Source of the DNA: Ramlibacter albus
GTDB taxonomy: Bacteria > Pseudomonadota > Gammaproteobacteria > Burkholderiales > Burkholderiaceae_C
Assembly (NCBI RefSeq): GCF_014297445.1
Contig: NZ_JACORU010000006.1
Coordinates: forward strand, 62,001 to 126,000
Length of the DNA: 64,000 bases
Reading direction: 5' to 3'
Shown here: positions 18,014 to 27,240 of the stretch, piece by piece
Numbering within the stretch: position 1 is the first letter of the stretch
Layout of the letters: each line of letters opens with the position of its first letter
Program-made: the position numbers and the translations under genes
The notes under the pieces: model-generated
Databases searched by the model: none
Told to the model about the DNA's origin: nothing
Seen by the model: only the letters and a program-made list of their open reading frames with translations

Positions 18014-20200
18014 TCACTTCTCGATCAGGCCGCGCTTGCCCATCTGCCACAGCATGAAGCTGTAGGCATCGGCGTTCACCGAGCGCGCCTGCGCGGGCGT
18101 GCGGCCGATGCCGTGGCCGTCGTTCGCGTCGACGCGCAGCAGCACGGGCTTGCCGCTTGACGTGGCGGCCTGCATGCGGGCTGCGGCCTTCGCGCTGTTC
18201 CACGCGTCGACGCGCGGGTCGTTCAGCCCGTGCACGAACATCACCGCCGGGTACGCGACGCCGTCGCGCACCTGGTGGTAGGTGCTCATTTCCAGCAGCG
18301 CGCGGAAGCCGTCGGGGTCCTTCACCGAACCGAACTCGGAGATGTTGGTGATGCCGTTGGCCGTGTCCTCCGCGCGCAGCGCGTCCAGCAGGCCGACGTG
18401 GATGACGGCGGCCGCGAAGAGCTGCGGCGCCGCCGTGATCGCACGTCCCGCGAAGATGCCGCCGGCGCTGCCGCCGGTGACGGCCAGCGTCTTCGGTGAG
18501 GCATAACCCTGCTCCACGAGATACTGGCCGACGGCAATGCCGTCCTTCCACGTATTGGGCTTGTTCTGCCGCGTGCCGGCCATGCGCCACGGGTCGCCGT
18601 AGACGCCGCTGCCGCGCACGTTGGCGATGGCGACCACGCCGCCCTGCTCGGCCCACACCAGGTTATTGGGGTTGAAGACAGCGGTGTACGAGGTGCCGTA
18701 GGAGCCGTAGCCCACGACGAGCGCGGGGTTGCTGCCGTCGCGAGCGAGGCCCTTGCGATGCAGCAGCGTCACCGGGATCATCACCCCGTCGTAGCTGCGG
18801 ACCATGACGTCCTTCACTTCGATCTCCGGCAGGCCCGCGGGCGCGGCGGTTTCGAAGCCGCGCACCGGCCGCGAAAGGGCGCCCTGGAGCACGTAGGTCT
18901 GCGAAGGCCGCGTCCAGCCTGCCAGCGAGTACAGCGTGTCGGCGCGCAGCGGGCCCAGCTCGTGGGCGAGACGCGCGGCGCCGAGGATCGGCGTCTTCAG
19001 CGGCTGGCCCGAGGTATCGCCGGGTGCGTAACTGCGCAGCGCGATGGTGGCGCCGTGGCGCACCTCGGCGAGCAGGCGGCCACGCACGAGCGCGAACGAC
19101 TCGATCAAGCCGTCCTGCGGCGGCTGCGCGACGAGCTGCGCGCGGCCGAGCTGCGCCTCGCGCAGGTCCAGCTTCATCACGCGGAAGCGCGGCGCATCGA
19201 CCTTGGTGCGGTAGTAGAGGTCGTTGCCGTGCAGTTCCATGCTGAGGAGGTGGTCGTCGAAGCTGGCGATGCGCCGCCACGGGACCGGGCCGCCTGCCGC
19301 AAGCTCCTTCAGCGAGGCGACGAACACCGAGCCTTCCTTCTGCGTGGTGTCGTTGGTCGCAGCGACCACCCACGGACTGTCGTGGGCGAAGAGCAGGCGG
19401 CCGTTGTCGAGGCGGCGCAGGCCGAGCTCGCGGTTCACGGTCGGACCGAACACGGCGCGGGCCTTGTCGGCGGGCTCGCCGATCTTCAGCAGCTTCACCG
19501 ACGAGTCGAGGTAGTACTCGGTGGCGGCGTCTTCCGCCGTCAGCGGGCGCAGCTGGTTGAACGCGACCGTGCGGTTATCGGGCAGCCAGCTCACGCCGCC
19601 GTGCGGCACGCGCGGCACGGGCTCGCCCACGGCGTGGCCGGTGCTCGTCTCGACGATGTGCATCGACGCGTCTTCGGACCCGCCGGCGGAGATGCCGAAG
19701 GCCACGTGCTTGCCGTCCCACGACGGCACGAACCAGTTCACCGCGTGCGGCACGCCGGTGCGCTGAGCATGCGTGTCCGGGTCGACGAGGATGCGCTCCG
19801 GGCCGTCGATGCGCTCGCGCATGGCGAGCTTCACCTGCCGCGCATTGCGCTGGCGCAGCATGTAGAACACCGAACCGTCGCCCGTGCGCACGATGTTCGT
19901 GCGGCGGTCGCCCAGGCCCGCGTCGAGCTCGGCGAAGCGCTTTTCCATCGCGGCACGGCCTTCGATGCGGTCCAGCACGGCGCGCGTGTAGCCGCCCTGC
20001 GCCTGCAGCCACGACTTCACCTGCGGGTCGGCCAGGTTCTCCATGTAGCGGTACGGGTCGCGCACGGTGGTGCCGTGCATCGTCTCCGTTTGTTCGCGCA
20101 CGGGTGCCGCGGGTGGTGCGGGTGGTGCGACCTGCGCGAATGCGGGCAGGGCCAGAAACAAAAATGCGCCGGCAAGGCGCATGGGGATCGGGAGCTTCAT
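18014..20200 (-). CDS. Secreted prolyl oligopeptidase family serine peptidase (S9A)
   Basis: 728 residues with a signal peptide (MKLPIPMRLAGAFLFLALPA, cleaved after FA). N-terminal propeller begins at the DPYRYMENLADPQVKSWLQA segment typical of S9A enzymes. Catalytic triad visible: Ser in TGGSAGGIFAGR, Asp near HGLNDPRVDAWNSAK, His in ANDGHGIGRT. Unlike the S9 copy at the left edge this one is intact. It should cleave proline-containing or acyl peptides in the periplasm. It stands 14 bases upstream-side of moaE on the same strand but is probably not part of the cofactor operon. Confidence 0.92.
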   Translation of the reverse strand: MKLPIPMRLAGAFLFLALPAFAQVAPPAPPAAPVREQTETMHGTTVRDPYRYMENLADPQVKSWLQAQGGYTRAVLDRIEGRAAMEKRFAELDAGLGDRRTNIVRTGDGSVFYMLRQRNARQVKLAMRERIDGPERILVDPDTHAQRTGVPHAVNWFVPSWDGKHVAFGISAGGSEDASMHIVETSTGHAVGEPVPRVPHGGVSWLPDNRTVAFNQLRPLTAEDAATEYYLDSSVKLLKIGEPADKARAVFGPTVNRELGLRRLDNGRLLFAHDSPWVVAATNDTTQKEGSVFVASLKELAAGGPVPWRRIASFDDHLLSMELHGNDLYYRTKVDAPRFRVMKLDLREAQLGRAQLVAQPPQDGLIESFALVRGRLLAEVRHGATIALRSYAPGDTSGQPLKTPILGAARLAHELGPLRADTLYSLAGWTRPSQTYVLQGALSRPVRGFETAAPAGLPEIEVKDVMVRSYDGVMIPVTLLHRKGLARDGSNPALVVGYGSYGTSYTAVFNPNNLVWAEQGGVVAIANVRGSGVYGDPWRMAGTRQNKPNTWKDGIAVGQYLVEQGYASPKTLAVTGGSAGGIFAGRAITAAPQLFAAAVIHVGLLDALRAEDTANGITNISEFGSVKDPDGFRALLEMSTYHQVRDGVAYPAVMFVHGLNDPRVDAWNSAKAAARMQAATSSGKPVLLRVDANDGHGIGRTPAQARSVNADAYSFMLWQMGKRGLIEK

Positions 20201-20214
20201 CGGACGGGCGGGTG

Positions 20215-20688
20215 TCAGGTGTTGGCCGATGGTAGGCCCCAGCGCGCGAGCGCCGCATCATCGCTAACCCGGGCGTCCACCCAGCGCTCCCCCTCGGGCG
20301 TTTTCTCCTTCTTCCAGAAGGGCGCCTGCGTCTTGAGGTAGTCCATCAGGAATTCGCAGGCCTGGAAGCTGTCGCCGCGGTGCGGCGAGGTGACGGCCAC
20401 CAGCACGATCTGGTCGCCGGGGTTCAGCAGCCCCACGCGATGGATCACGCGCGCGGCGTTGATGCGAAAGCGCCTGTGCGCCTCGTCGATCATCGCCTCG
20501 ATGGCCTTCTCGGTCATGCCGGGGTAGTGCTCCAGCTCCATCGTGCTGACGGAAGTGCCGTCGTTGCGGTCGCGCACGGTGCCGATGAAGCTGCAGACGG
20601 CGCCGACGCCGTGGTCCTGCGCGCGCAGCGCCGCGACCTCCTTCGACAGGTCGAAGTCCTCGGTCTGGATGGAAACGCGTGCAGGCAT
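20215..20688 (-). CDS. moaE: Molybdopterin synthase catalytic subunit MoaE
   Basis: 157 residues. Landmarks of MoaE: VCSFIGTVRDRNDGTSVSTM, LEHYPGMTEKAIEAMIDEA, IHRVGLLNPGDQIVLVAVTS, HRGDSFQACEFLMDYLKTQA and the catalytic-lysine region FWKKEKTPEGERWVDA. With MoaD it inserts two sulfurs into cyclic pyranopterin monophosphate to make molybdopterin. The ATG overlaps the moaD stop (ATGA), as expected for 1:1 synthesis. Last gene of the chain. Confidence 0.97.
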   Translation of the reverse strand: MPARVSIQTEDFDLSKEVAALRAQDHGVGAVCSFIGTVRDRNDGTSVSTMELEHYPGMTEKAIEAMIDEAHRRFRINAARVIHRVGLLNPGDQIVLVAVTSPHRGDSFQACEFLMDYLKTQAPFWKKEKTPEGERWVDARVSDDAALARWGLPSANT

Positions 20689-20939
20689 CAGCCACCCGTC
20701 ACAGGTGGAAAAAACGCCACCTCTGCGCCTTCGCGCAAGGGCAGGTTTTCATCGGCCATGGCCTGGTCCAGCGCCATGCGCACCGATTTGCCGCGTGCCA
20801 GCGATGCAGCGTAGACACCGCCGCGTGCGATGAGTTCGTCGCGCAAGGCCGCGAGCGTCGCAGCCGATGTCTCGACCGCTTCGCTGCCCTTGCCGACGGC
20901 CTCGCGGATCGAAGCGAAATAGCGCACGGTGACCTTCAC
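20688..20939 (-). CDS. moaD: Molybdopterin synthase sulfur carrier subunit MoaD
   Basis: 83 residues from a GTG that overlaps the moeA stop (GTGA). Ubiquitin-like fold, beginning VKVTVRYFASIREAVGKGSE and ending PPVTGG: the C-terminal Gly-Gly is the thiocarboxylate-bearing tail that enters MoaE. Short and overlapped at both ends, so it is easily missed. Confidence 0.95.
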   Translation of the reverse strand: MKVTVRYFASIREAVGKGSEAVETSAATLAALRDELIARGGVYAASLARGKSVRMALDQAMADENLPLREGAEVAFFPPVTGG

Positions 20940-22162
20940 GCCAGCAGCTCCGCCAGCGGGATGAAGCGCACGGTGTCGCCGACAGCGATGGCTTGCCCCG
21001 GCGGGTTGTCGACGAGCCCGTCGGCCCAGGTGACCGACGTGAGCACGCCCGAACTCTGGTTGGGGAACAGCTCCAGCCCGCCGTTGCCGTTGCGGCGCAC
21101 GCGCAGGAACTCGCGGCGCTTGTCGGGGCGCGGCCACGCGAAATGCGCGGGCATCTCCACGGCCTTCGGCGCGAGCTCGGCCGCGCCCTGCAGCTTGAGC
21201 AGGAAGGGCCGCACCAGCAGCACGAAGGTGACGAAGCTGGACACCGGGTTGCCCGGCAGCCCGATGAAATGCGCCTGCTCCACGCGGCCGTACGCGAAAG
21301 GCTTGCCGGGCTTGATCGCGATCTGCCACAGATCGAGCGAGCCTAGCTGCTGCACGGCGGGCTTGATGTGGTCCTCTTCGCCGACCGAGACGCCGCCGCT
21401 CGTGAGGATGAGGTCGTGGCCTTGCGAGGCCTCGACCAGCGCGCGCACGGTGACGTGGCGCTGGTCCGGCACGATGCCGAAGTCCGTCACCTCGCAGCCC
21501 AGGCCCTGGAGCAATGCGCGCAGGAAGAAACGATTGGAGTTGTAGATGGCGCCGGGCCGCATGCGCTCGGGCGGCACTTCGCCGGGCATGACGAGCTCGT
21601 CGCCCGTGGAGAACAGCGCGACGCGCGGGCGGCGTGCCACTTCGAGCTGCGCACGGCCGATGCTGGCCGCGAGCCCCAGCGATGCCGCCGACAGCCGCTC
21701 GCCGCGCGCGAGCACCACGGCGCCGCGTTTGACGTCCTCGCCGCTGCGGCGGATCCACTCGCCGCGCTTGGGCTGCGACTTGAACCGCACGACGTGCTCG
21801 CCCGCCGGCTCGGTCTCTTCCTGCATCACGATGGCGTCGGCGCCCTCGGGCACCGGCGCCCCGGTGAAGATGCGTGCGACGGAACCCTTCTCCAGCGGCT
21901 CGGGCGCGGCGCCTGCGGGGATGCGCTGGCTCACGCGCATCACGGCGCCGGGCGCGATCTCGCTGCAACGCACCGCGTAGCCGTCCATCGAGCTGTTGTC
22001 CTGCGGCGGCACCTGCAAGGGGGAGACGAGGTCCTGCAGCAGCACGCGGCCTGCTGCATCGAACGTGGAGACCTGCTCGCTGCCTGCGAGCGGCTGCGCA
22101 TGCCGCAGCAACTCGGCGAGCGCGTCGTCAAGGGGCCGCAGCGGGGCGCGAGGGGCGTTCAT
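20936..22162 (-). CDS. moeA: Molybdopterin molybdenumtransferase MoeA
   Basis: 408 residues, normal length. Recognisable: PPQDNSSMDGYAVR near residue 55, the ARIFTGAPVPEGADAIVMQE segment, and the MPT-binding domain with LTSGGVSVGEEDHIKPA and LPGNPVSSFVTF. It inserts molybdate into adenylated molybdopterin. Overlaps mobB upstream and moaD downstream by four bases each, so the four cofactor genes form one translationally coupled block. Confidence 0.96.
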   Translation of the reverse strand: MNAPRAPLRPLDDALAELLRHAQPLAGSEQVSTFDAAGRVLLQDLVSPLQVPPQDNSSMDGYAVRCSEIAPGAVMRVSQRIPAGAAPEPLEKGSVARIFTGAPVPEGADAIVMQEETEPAGEHVVRFKSQPKRGEWIRRSGEDVKRGAVVLARGERLSAASLGLAASIGRAQLEVARRPRVALFSTGDELVMPGEVPPERMRPGAIYNSNRFFLRALLQGLGCEVTDFGIVPDQRHVTVRALVEASQGHDLILTSGGVSVGEEDHIKPAVQQLGSLDLWQIAIKPGKPFAYGRVEQAHFIGLPGNPVSSFVTFVLLVRPFLLKLQGAAELAPKAVEMPAHFAWPRPDKRREFLRVRRNGNGGLELFPNQSSGVLTSVTWADGLVDNPPGQAIAVGDTVRFIPLAELLA

Positions 22163-22692
22163 TGGTAACGGTCAGGGTCGTACTCGAAACGCTCGCCATT
22201 GTCGACCAGCCACTGGGCGATGGCATCGGGGTCGTTCAAATCCAGCACGGGCCGCAGGGTGGGCTCGGGCAGCTGCGCGGGCGTGTCGGTGGCGATGGCG
22301 GCGATGAAGTCGTCGTCGGGGTAGCGCGCCGGCTTTTTCGCGGCCGCGCGCCACACCTCGATCTTCAGCAGGTTGCTCTGCTTGAAGCCTTCCACCAGCA
22401 CCCAGTCCACGCCCTCCCAGAGCTCGGCGATGAGCTGGTGCACCGAGAGCTCGGCGGCCTGTTCGAATTCACGCATGAGGGCGAGGCGCTTGTCGGAGGC
22501 GACGACGACCTCGAAGGCCCCCGCCTCGCGGTGGCGGTACGTGTCCTTGCCCGGGTGGTCGATGTCGAACTTGTGGTGCGCGTGCTTCACCACGGACACG
22601 CGCAGTCCGCGCAACTTCAGCGCGGGAATCAATGTTTCGACGAGCGTGGTCTTCCCGGAGCCCGAGAAGCCGGCGAACCCTACTGCTTTCAT
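22159..22692 (-). CDS. mobB: Molybdopterin-guanine dinucleotide biosynthesis protein MobB
   Basis: 177 residues. P-loop GFAGFSGSGKTTLVETLIPA at the N-terminus, then VKHAHHKFDIDHPGKDTYRH, which is the signature of MobB GTP-binding adapters of MobA. It assists the attachment of GMP to molybdopterin for bis-MGD enzymes. No mobA is in the window. It follows thrC by 21 bases on the same strand. Confidence 0.94.
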   Translation of the reverse strand: MKAVGFAGFSGSGKTTLVETLIPALKLRGLRVSVVKHAHHKFDIDHPGKDTYRHREAGAFEVVVASDKRLALMREFEQAAELSVHQLIAELWEGVDWVLVEGFKQSNLLKIEVWRAAAKKPARYPDDDFIAAIATDTPAQLPEPTLRPVLDLNDPDAIAQWLVDNGERFEYDPDRYQ

Positions 22693-22713
22693 GCCGGCGT
22701 TTGTACCAGTTGT

Positions 22714-24129
22714 TCAGGCGCAGTGCGCCGCGATGAACGCTTTGACCTTCGCCGTGTCGGCGGGAAGTACCGTGACGCGCTTGGGCAGTTGCTCGATGCC
22801 TTCGAACTTCGCGGGCCGGTCCGGCTCGCGGCCCAGCGCCTCGACGATGGTTTCGGCGAACTTGATCGGCAGCGCCGTCTCCAGCACCAGCATCGGCACG
22901 CCGGGCTGCACGTGCGCGCGAGCCACCTTCAGGCCGTCGGCCGTGTGGGTGTCGATCATCACGCCGAAGCGCTCGAACGTGTCGCGGATGGTGGCCAGCC
23001 GGTCGGCATGCGTACTCTTGCCGGAGATGAAGCCGAAGCGCGTGCGCGCCTGTTCGAAGGCGGTGTCGCCGCTCAGGTCGAAGAGACCCTGCTTGGAGAG
23101 CGTCTCGCCGAAGAGCTGCTTCACCTTCGAAGCATCGCGCCCCAGCAGGTCGAACACGAAACGCTCGAAGTTGCTGGCCTTGCTGATGTCCATCGACGGG
23201 CTGGACGTCTCATGCGTGTCCGCGGCACCGCGCACGCGGTAGACGCCCGTGCGGAAGAACTCGTCGAGCACGTCGTTCTCGTTGGTGGCGAGCACGAGCT
23301 TGTCGATGGGCAGGCCCATCATGCGCGCCACGTGGCCGGCGCAGATGTTGCCGAAGTTGCCCGACGGGACCGTGAAGCTCACTCGCTCCGAGTTGGACTT
23401 CGTCGCCTGGAAGTAACCCGCGAAGTAGTAGACGACCTGCGCGACCAGGCGCGCCCAGTTGATCGAGTTGACCGTGCCGATGCGGTACTTGCGCTTGAAG
23501 TCGAGATCGTTCGACACGGCCTTGACGATGTCCTGGCAGTCGTCGAACACGCCCTGGATGGCGAGGTTGTGGATGTTGGCGTCCTGCAGGCTGAACATCT
23601 GCGCCTGCTGGAAGGGGCTCATGCGGCCGTGCGGCGACGTCATGAAGACGCGCACGCCCTTCTTGCCCTTCATCGCGTACTCGGCGGCGCTGCCGGTGTC
23701 GCCGGAAGTCGCGCCGAGGATATTGAGCTCCTCGCCGCGCCGCGCGAGCTCGTACTCGAAGAGGTTGCCCAGCAGCTGCATCGCCATGTCCTTGAAGGCC
23801 AGCGTGGGGCCGTTGGACAGGGCTTCGAGGTACACGCCCTCTTCCAGCTTCTTGAGCGGCACGATCTCCTTCGTGCCGAACACTTCCGCCGTGTAGGTCT
23901 TCGCGCAGATCGCCTTCAGGTCGGCGGCGGGGATGTCGTCGATGTAGAGCGACAGCACCTCGAAAGCGAGGTTGGGGTACGACAGGCCGCGCCACTTGGC
24001 GAGCGTGGCTTCGCTCACCTGCGGGTACGACTCGGGCAGGTAGAGCCCGCCATCGGGCGCGAGGCCTTCGAGCAGGATCTCGCAGAAGCGCTGGCGGTCC
24101 GGGTGGCCGCGCGTGGAGAGGTACTGCAT
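22714..24129 (-). CDS. thrC: Threonine synthase
   Basis: 471 residues, the longer (E. coli/yeast-like, fold type II) form starting MQYLSTRGHPDRQRFCEILL. PLP-lysine region LAFKDMAMQLLGNLFEYEL near residue 110; ATSGDTGSAAEYAMKGKKGV binds the phosphate; the C-terminus has AALPIKFAETIVEAL. Converts O-phosphohomoserine to threonine. The start lies 3 bases after the hom stop, so the two are co-translated. No thrB is in the window. Confidence 0.97.
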   Translation of the reverse strand: MQYLSTRGHPDRQRFCEILLEGLAPDGGLYLPESYPQVSEATLAKWRGLSYPNLAFEVLSLYIDDIPAADLKAICAKTYTAEVFGTKEIVPLKKLEEGVYLEALSNGPTLAFKDMAMQLLGNLFEYELARRGEELNILGATSGDTGSAAEYAMKGKKGVRVFMTSPHGRMSPFQQAQMFSLQDANIHNLAIQGVFDDCQDIVKAVSNDLDFKRKYRIGTVNSINWARLVAQVVYYFAGYFQATKSNSERVSFTVPSGNFGNICAGHVARMMGLPIDKLVLATNENDVLDEFFRTGVYRVRGAADTHETSSPSMDISKASNFERFVFDLLGRDASKVKQLFGETLSKQGLFDLSGDTAFEQARTRFGFISGKSTHADRLATIRDTFERFGVMIDTHTADGLKVARAHVQPGVPMLVLETALPIKFAETIVEALGREPDRPAKFEGIEQLPKRVTVLPADTAKVKAFIAAHCA

Positions 24130-24132
24130 CGC

Positions 24133-25443
24133 TTAGGCCAGTTCTTCCTTGCGGATGCGCGTGATCGGCGCGAGCACGGTGGGCAGGCCCTGCATCTGCG
24201 CGATGGCTTCGTTCATCGTGCCTTCGCGCACGCTGTGCGTCAGCAGGATCAGGTCGGTCTGCTTCTCGCCCTCGCCCGCTTCGCGCTGAAGCATCGCGTC
24301 GATGCTGATGCCGGCCGCAGCGAGGATGCCGGTGACCTTCGCCAGCACGCCCGCCTCGTCCGCCACGCGCATGCGCAGGTAGTAGCTGGTCACCACGTCG
24401 CTCATCGGCAGCACCTTCTCGCTCGACATCTGGTCGGGCTGGAAGGCCAGGTGCGGCACGCGGTGCGCGGCGTCGGCCGTGTGCAATCGCGTGATGTCCA
24501 CGAGGTCGGCGATCACGGCGCTGGCCGTGGGCTCGCTGCCCGCGCCCTTGCCGTAGTACAGCGTCGTGCCAACGGCGTCGCCTTGCACCACCACGGCGTT
24601 CATCGCGCCTTCCACGTTGGCGATCAGGCGCTTGGCCGGCACCAGCGACGGGTGCACGCGCAGCTCGATGCCCGTGGGCGTGCGCTTGGTGATGCCCAGC
24701 AGCTTGATGCGGTAGCCCAGCTGCTCGGCGTACTTGATGTCCTGCGCGGCCAGCTTCGTGATGCCCTCGACATAGGCCTTGTCGAACTGCACGGGGATGC
24801 CGAACGCGATGGCCGACATGATCGTTGCCTTGTGCGCGGCGTCCACGCCTTCGATGTCGAACGTGGGGTCCGCTTCGGCGTAGCCCAGGCGCTGCGCGTC
24901 CTTCAGGGCGACGTCGAAGTCGAGCCCCTTGTCGCGCATCTCGGAGAGGATGAAGTTGGTGGTGCCGTTGATGATGCCGGCGATCCACTGGATGCTGTTG
25001 GCGGTGAGGCCTTCGCGCAGCGCCTTGATGATCGGGATGCCGCCGGCGACCGCGGCTTCGAAAGCGACCATCACGCCCTTCTTGTGCGCGGCTTCGAAGA
25101 TCTCGGTGCCATGCACCGCCAGCAGCGCCTTGTTCGCGGTGACGACGTGCTTGCCCGCGGCGATGGCGGACATGACCATCTCGCGCGCGATGCCGTAGCC
25201 GCCGATCAGCTCGATGACGATGTCGATGTCCGGGTTGGCGATGACTTCACGCCCATCCTTGACGACCTTGGCCTTGCCGCCGGTGATCGCTTCGGCGCGT
25301 GCCGTATCGAGGTCCGCCACCATGGTGATCTCGATGCCGCGGCCGGCGCGGCGCTTGATCTCCTCCTGGTTGCGCTGGAGAACCTTGAACACACCGCTGC
25401 CGACGGTGCCGATGCCGAGGAGGCCGACCTGGATGGCTTTCAT
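24133..25443 (-). CDS. hom: Homoserine dehydrogenase
   Basis: 436 residues from the ATG at 25443, where MKAIQVGLLGIGTVGSGVFK gives the NAD(P) motif directly. Central catalytic part: AAVAGGIPIIKALREGLTAN, INGTTNFILSEM, and YAEADPTFDIEGVDAAHKA. A C-terminal ACT domain (near residues 350-430; YYLRMRVADEAGVLAKVTGI) is the usual threonine-feedback module. It overlaps alaA by four bases (ATGA), placing it in the aminotransferase-hom-thrC operon. Confidence 0.97.
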   Translation of the reverse strand: MKAIQVGLLGIGTVGSGVFKVLQRNQEEIKRRAGRGIEITMVADLDTARAEAITGGKAKVVKDGREVIANPDIDIVIELIGGYGIAREMVMSAIAAGKHVVTANKALLAVHGTEIFEAAHKKGVMVAFEAAVAGGIPIIKALREGLTANSIQWIAGIINGTTNFILSEMRDKGLDFDVALKDAQRLGYAEADPTFDIEGVDAAHKATIMSAIAFGIPVQFDKAYVEGITKLAAQDIKYAEQLGYRIKLLGITKRTPTGIELRVHPSLVPAKRLIANVEGAMNAVVVQGDAVGTTLYYGKGAGSEPTASAVIADLVDITRLHTADAAHRVPHLAFQPDQMSSEKVLPMSDVVTSYYLRMRVADEAGVLAKVTGILAAAGISIDAMLQREAGEGEKQTDLILLTHSVREGTMNEAIAQMQGLPTVLAPITRIRKEELA

Positions 25444-26666
25444 TTGGAGTGACGCTTGCGATAGGACTCGAGGAAACGCGCGATGCGGTTGATCGCTTCG
25501 CGCAGGTCGTCCTCGTGCGGGAGGAAGACGATGCGGAAATGCTGGTTGTCGGGGTAGTTGAAGCCCGAGCCCTGCACCAGCATGACGCGGGTTTCCTGCA
25601 GCAGCTCGAGGAAGAACTGGCGGTCGTCGGCGATCGGGTAGACCTTGGGGTCGAGCTTCGGGAACATGTACAGCGCGGCCTGCGGCTTCACGCAGGTGAC
25701 CCCCGGGATCGCCGTGATCATCTCGTACGCGAGGTCGCGCTGGCGGCGCAGGCGCCCGCCCGGGTTGATCAGCTCGTTGATGCTCTGGTAGCCGCCCAGT
25801 GCCGTCTGGATGGCGTACTGGCCCGGCACGTTGGCGCACAAGCGCATGTTCGAGAGCATCGTGAGGCCCTCGATGTAGTCGGCGGCGGCCTTCTTGTCGC
25901 CCGAAACGACGAGCCAGCCGGCGCGGTAGCCGCAGGAGCGGTAGCTCTTCGACAGCGAATTGAAGGTGAGCGTGAGGACGTCCTCGGACAGGCTGCCGAT
26001 CGCGGTGTGCTTCACGCCGTCGTACAGCACCTTGTCGTAGACCTCGTCGGCGAGGATCACGAGGCCGTGCTGGCGCGCGATCGCCACGATTTCCTTCAGC
26101 ACCTCGTCGGGGTACAGCGCGCCGGTCGGGTTGTTCGGGTTGATGACCACGATGCCCTTGGTGGCCGGCGTGATCTTTCGGCGGATGTCGTCGAGGTCGG
26201 GCAGCCAGCCGTTGGCTTCGTCGCACATGTAGTGCACCGCCGTGCCGCCTGACAGCGTGGTGGCCGCGGTCCACAGCGGGTAGTCGGGCGAAGGCAGCAG
26301 CAGCTCGTCGCCTTCGTTGAGCAGCGCGTTGGTGGACATGACGATCAGCTCACTGGCGCCGTTGCCGAGGTAGATGTCGTCGAGCGTGACGCCCTTGATG
26401 CCCTGCTGCTGGGTGTAGTGCACCACGGCGCGGCGCGCCGGGAAGATCCCCTTGCTGTCGGAGTAGCCGGCGGAGTTGGCCAGGTTGTGGGCCATGTCCT
26501 GCTGGATCTCCTCGGGCGCGTCGAAGCCGAACACGGCGAGGTTGCCGATGTTCAGGCGGATGATCTTGTGGCCCTCTTCCTCCATCTGCCGGGCCGCGTC
26601 CATGATGGGACCGCGGATGTCGTACAGGACGTTGGCGAGCTTGGTCGATTTCTGGACGGTCTTCAA
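25440..26666 (-). CDS. alaA: Pyridoxal-phosphate-dependent aminotransferase, AlaA type
   Basis: 408 residues from a TTG start, with GGAGG immediately before it; the N-terminus (KTVQKSTKLANVLYDIRGPI) matches AlaA and no better ATG exists before the conserved block. Fold type I landmarks: YLGNGASELIVMSTNALL, PSPDYPLWTAATTLSGG, INPNNPTGALYP, the PLP lysine in FNSLSKSYRSCGYRAGW, and the arginine region FRIVFLPHEDDL. Makes alanine from pyruvate and glutamate. First gene of the alaA-hom-thrC chain. Confidence 0.93.
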   Translation of the reverse strand: MKTVQKSTKLANVLYDIRGPIMDAARQMEEEGHKIIRLNIGNLAVFGFDAPEEIQQDMAHNLANSAGYSDSKGIFPARRAVVHYTQQQGIKGVTLDDIYLGNGASELIVMSTNALLNEGDELLLPSPDYPLWTAATTLSGGTAVHYMCDEANGWLPDLDDIRRKITPATKGIVVINPNNPTGALYPDEVLKEIVAIARQHGLVILADEVYDKVLYDGVKHTAIGSLSEDVLTLTFNSLSKSYRSCGYRAGWLVVSGDKKAAADYIEGLTMLSNMRLCANVPGQYAIQTALGGYQSINELINPGGRLRRQRDLAYEMITAIPGVTCVKPQAALYMFPKLDPKVYPIADDRQFFLELLQETRVMLVQGSGFNYPDNQHFRIVFLPHEDDLREAINRIARFLESYRKRHSK

Positions 26667-26701
26667 AGCCCCTCCGAAGGCTGCGATACGAGGCGGAAAC
26701 T

Positions 26702-26707
26702 TATAAT
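26702..26707 (+). promoter_or_regulatory. Perfect -10 hexamer in the alaA/Mth938 divergent region
   Basis: TATAAT on the plus strand 49 bases before the Mth938-like gene. No good -35 is visible at 16-18 bases, so this is a weak call. The intergenic region (26667-26755) must also hold the leftward alaA promoter. Confidence 0.35.
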
Positions 26708-26755
26708 TTGACCATAGTTCCGCCGTGCTCTTCCGCAGCGCAGCAATAAAACACG

Positions 26756-27118
26756 ATGAAGCTGCAGCCCGACCAATCCGACGTCCAGACCATCCGCGCG
26801 CACGGCCCCGGCTGGGTGGCCGTGGGCAGTGAAAAGATCACGCACAACGTCATCATCGGCTCGCGCGGGCAGCAGCTCGCATGGGCCGGCGGCTTCGACG
26901 ACCTCGGGCCGGAGCACTTCGCGCAGCTGGCGGACATGAAGGTCGAAGTGGTGATCTTCGGCAGCGGCAGCCGCATCCGTTTCCCCAAGCCCGCGTGGGT
27001 GGCGCCGCTGATGGCCGCGCGCATCGGCATCGAGACGATGGACACCGCGGCGGCCTGCCGCACCTACAACATCCTGGCCCAGGAAGGCCGCGATGTCGCA
27101 GTGGCGCTCCTCCTCTGA
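26756..27118 (+). CDS. Mth938-like domain (DUF498) protein
   Basis: 120 residues beginning MKLQPDQSDVQTIRAHGPGW. The pattern ITHNVIIGSRGQQLAWAGGF, then VVIFGSGSRIRFPKPAWVAP and IGIETMDTAAACRTYNILAQ followed by EGRDVAVALLL, is that of Mth938/NDUFAF3-type proteins, small soluble alpha/beta domains. The mitochondrial relative helps assemble complex I; the bacterial role is unclear. Divergent from alaA, 122 bases before the peroxiredoxin. Confidence 0.9.
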   Translation: MKLQPDQSDVQTIRAHGPGWVAVGSEKITHNVIIGSRGQQLAWAGGFDDLGPEHFAQLADMKVEVVIFGSGSRIRFPKPAWVAPLMAARIGIETMDTAAACRTYNILAQEGRDVAVALLL

Positions 27119-27240
27119 ATGGGGTAACCCTGCGTGAGCACGGATTGTGCTTTCAAGGTAAAATCTCGGATTGCGTCGGGGGCCGCACAGCCCCCGGTAC
27201 ACCGAGCCTAAGCACCTCACCGAAGAAGCATCAGAGACCC

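Noticed and set aside
21874-25452. A 3.6-kb open frame on the plus strand, antisense to moeA, mobB, thrC and hom
   Set aside because: Shadow of four well-recognised genes; no domain, no RBS and biased composition.
24129-26755. Amino-acid riboswitch or attenuator before hom/thrC/alaA
   Set aside because: The genes overlap or nearly touch, and the short alaA leader has no leader peptide or T-run hairpin.
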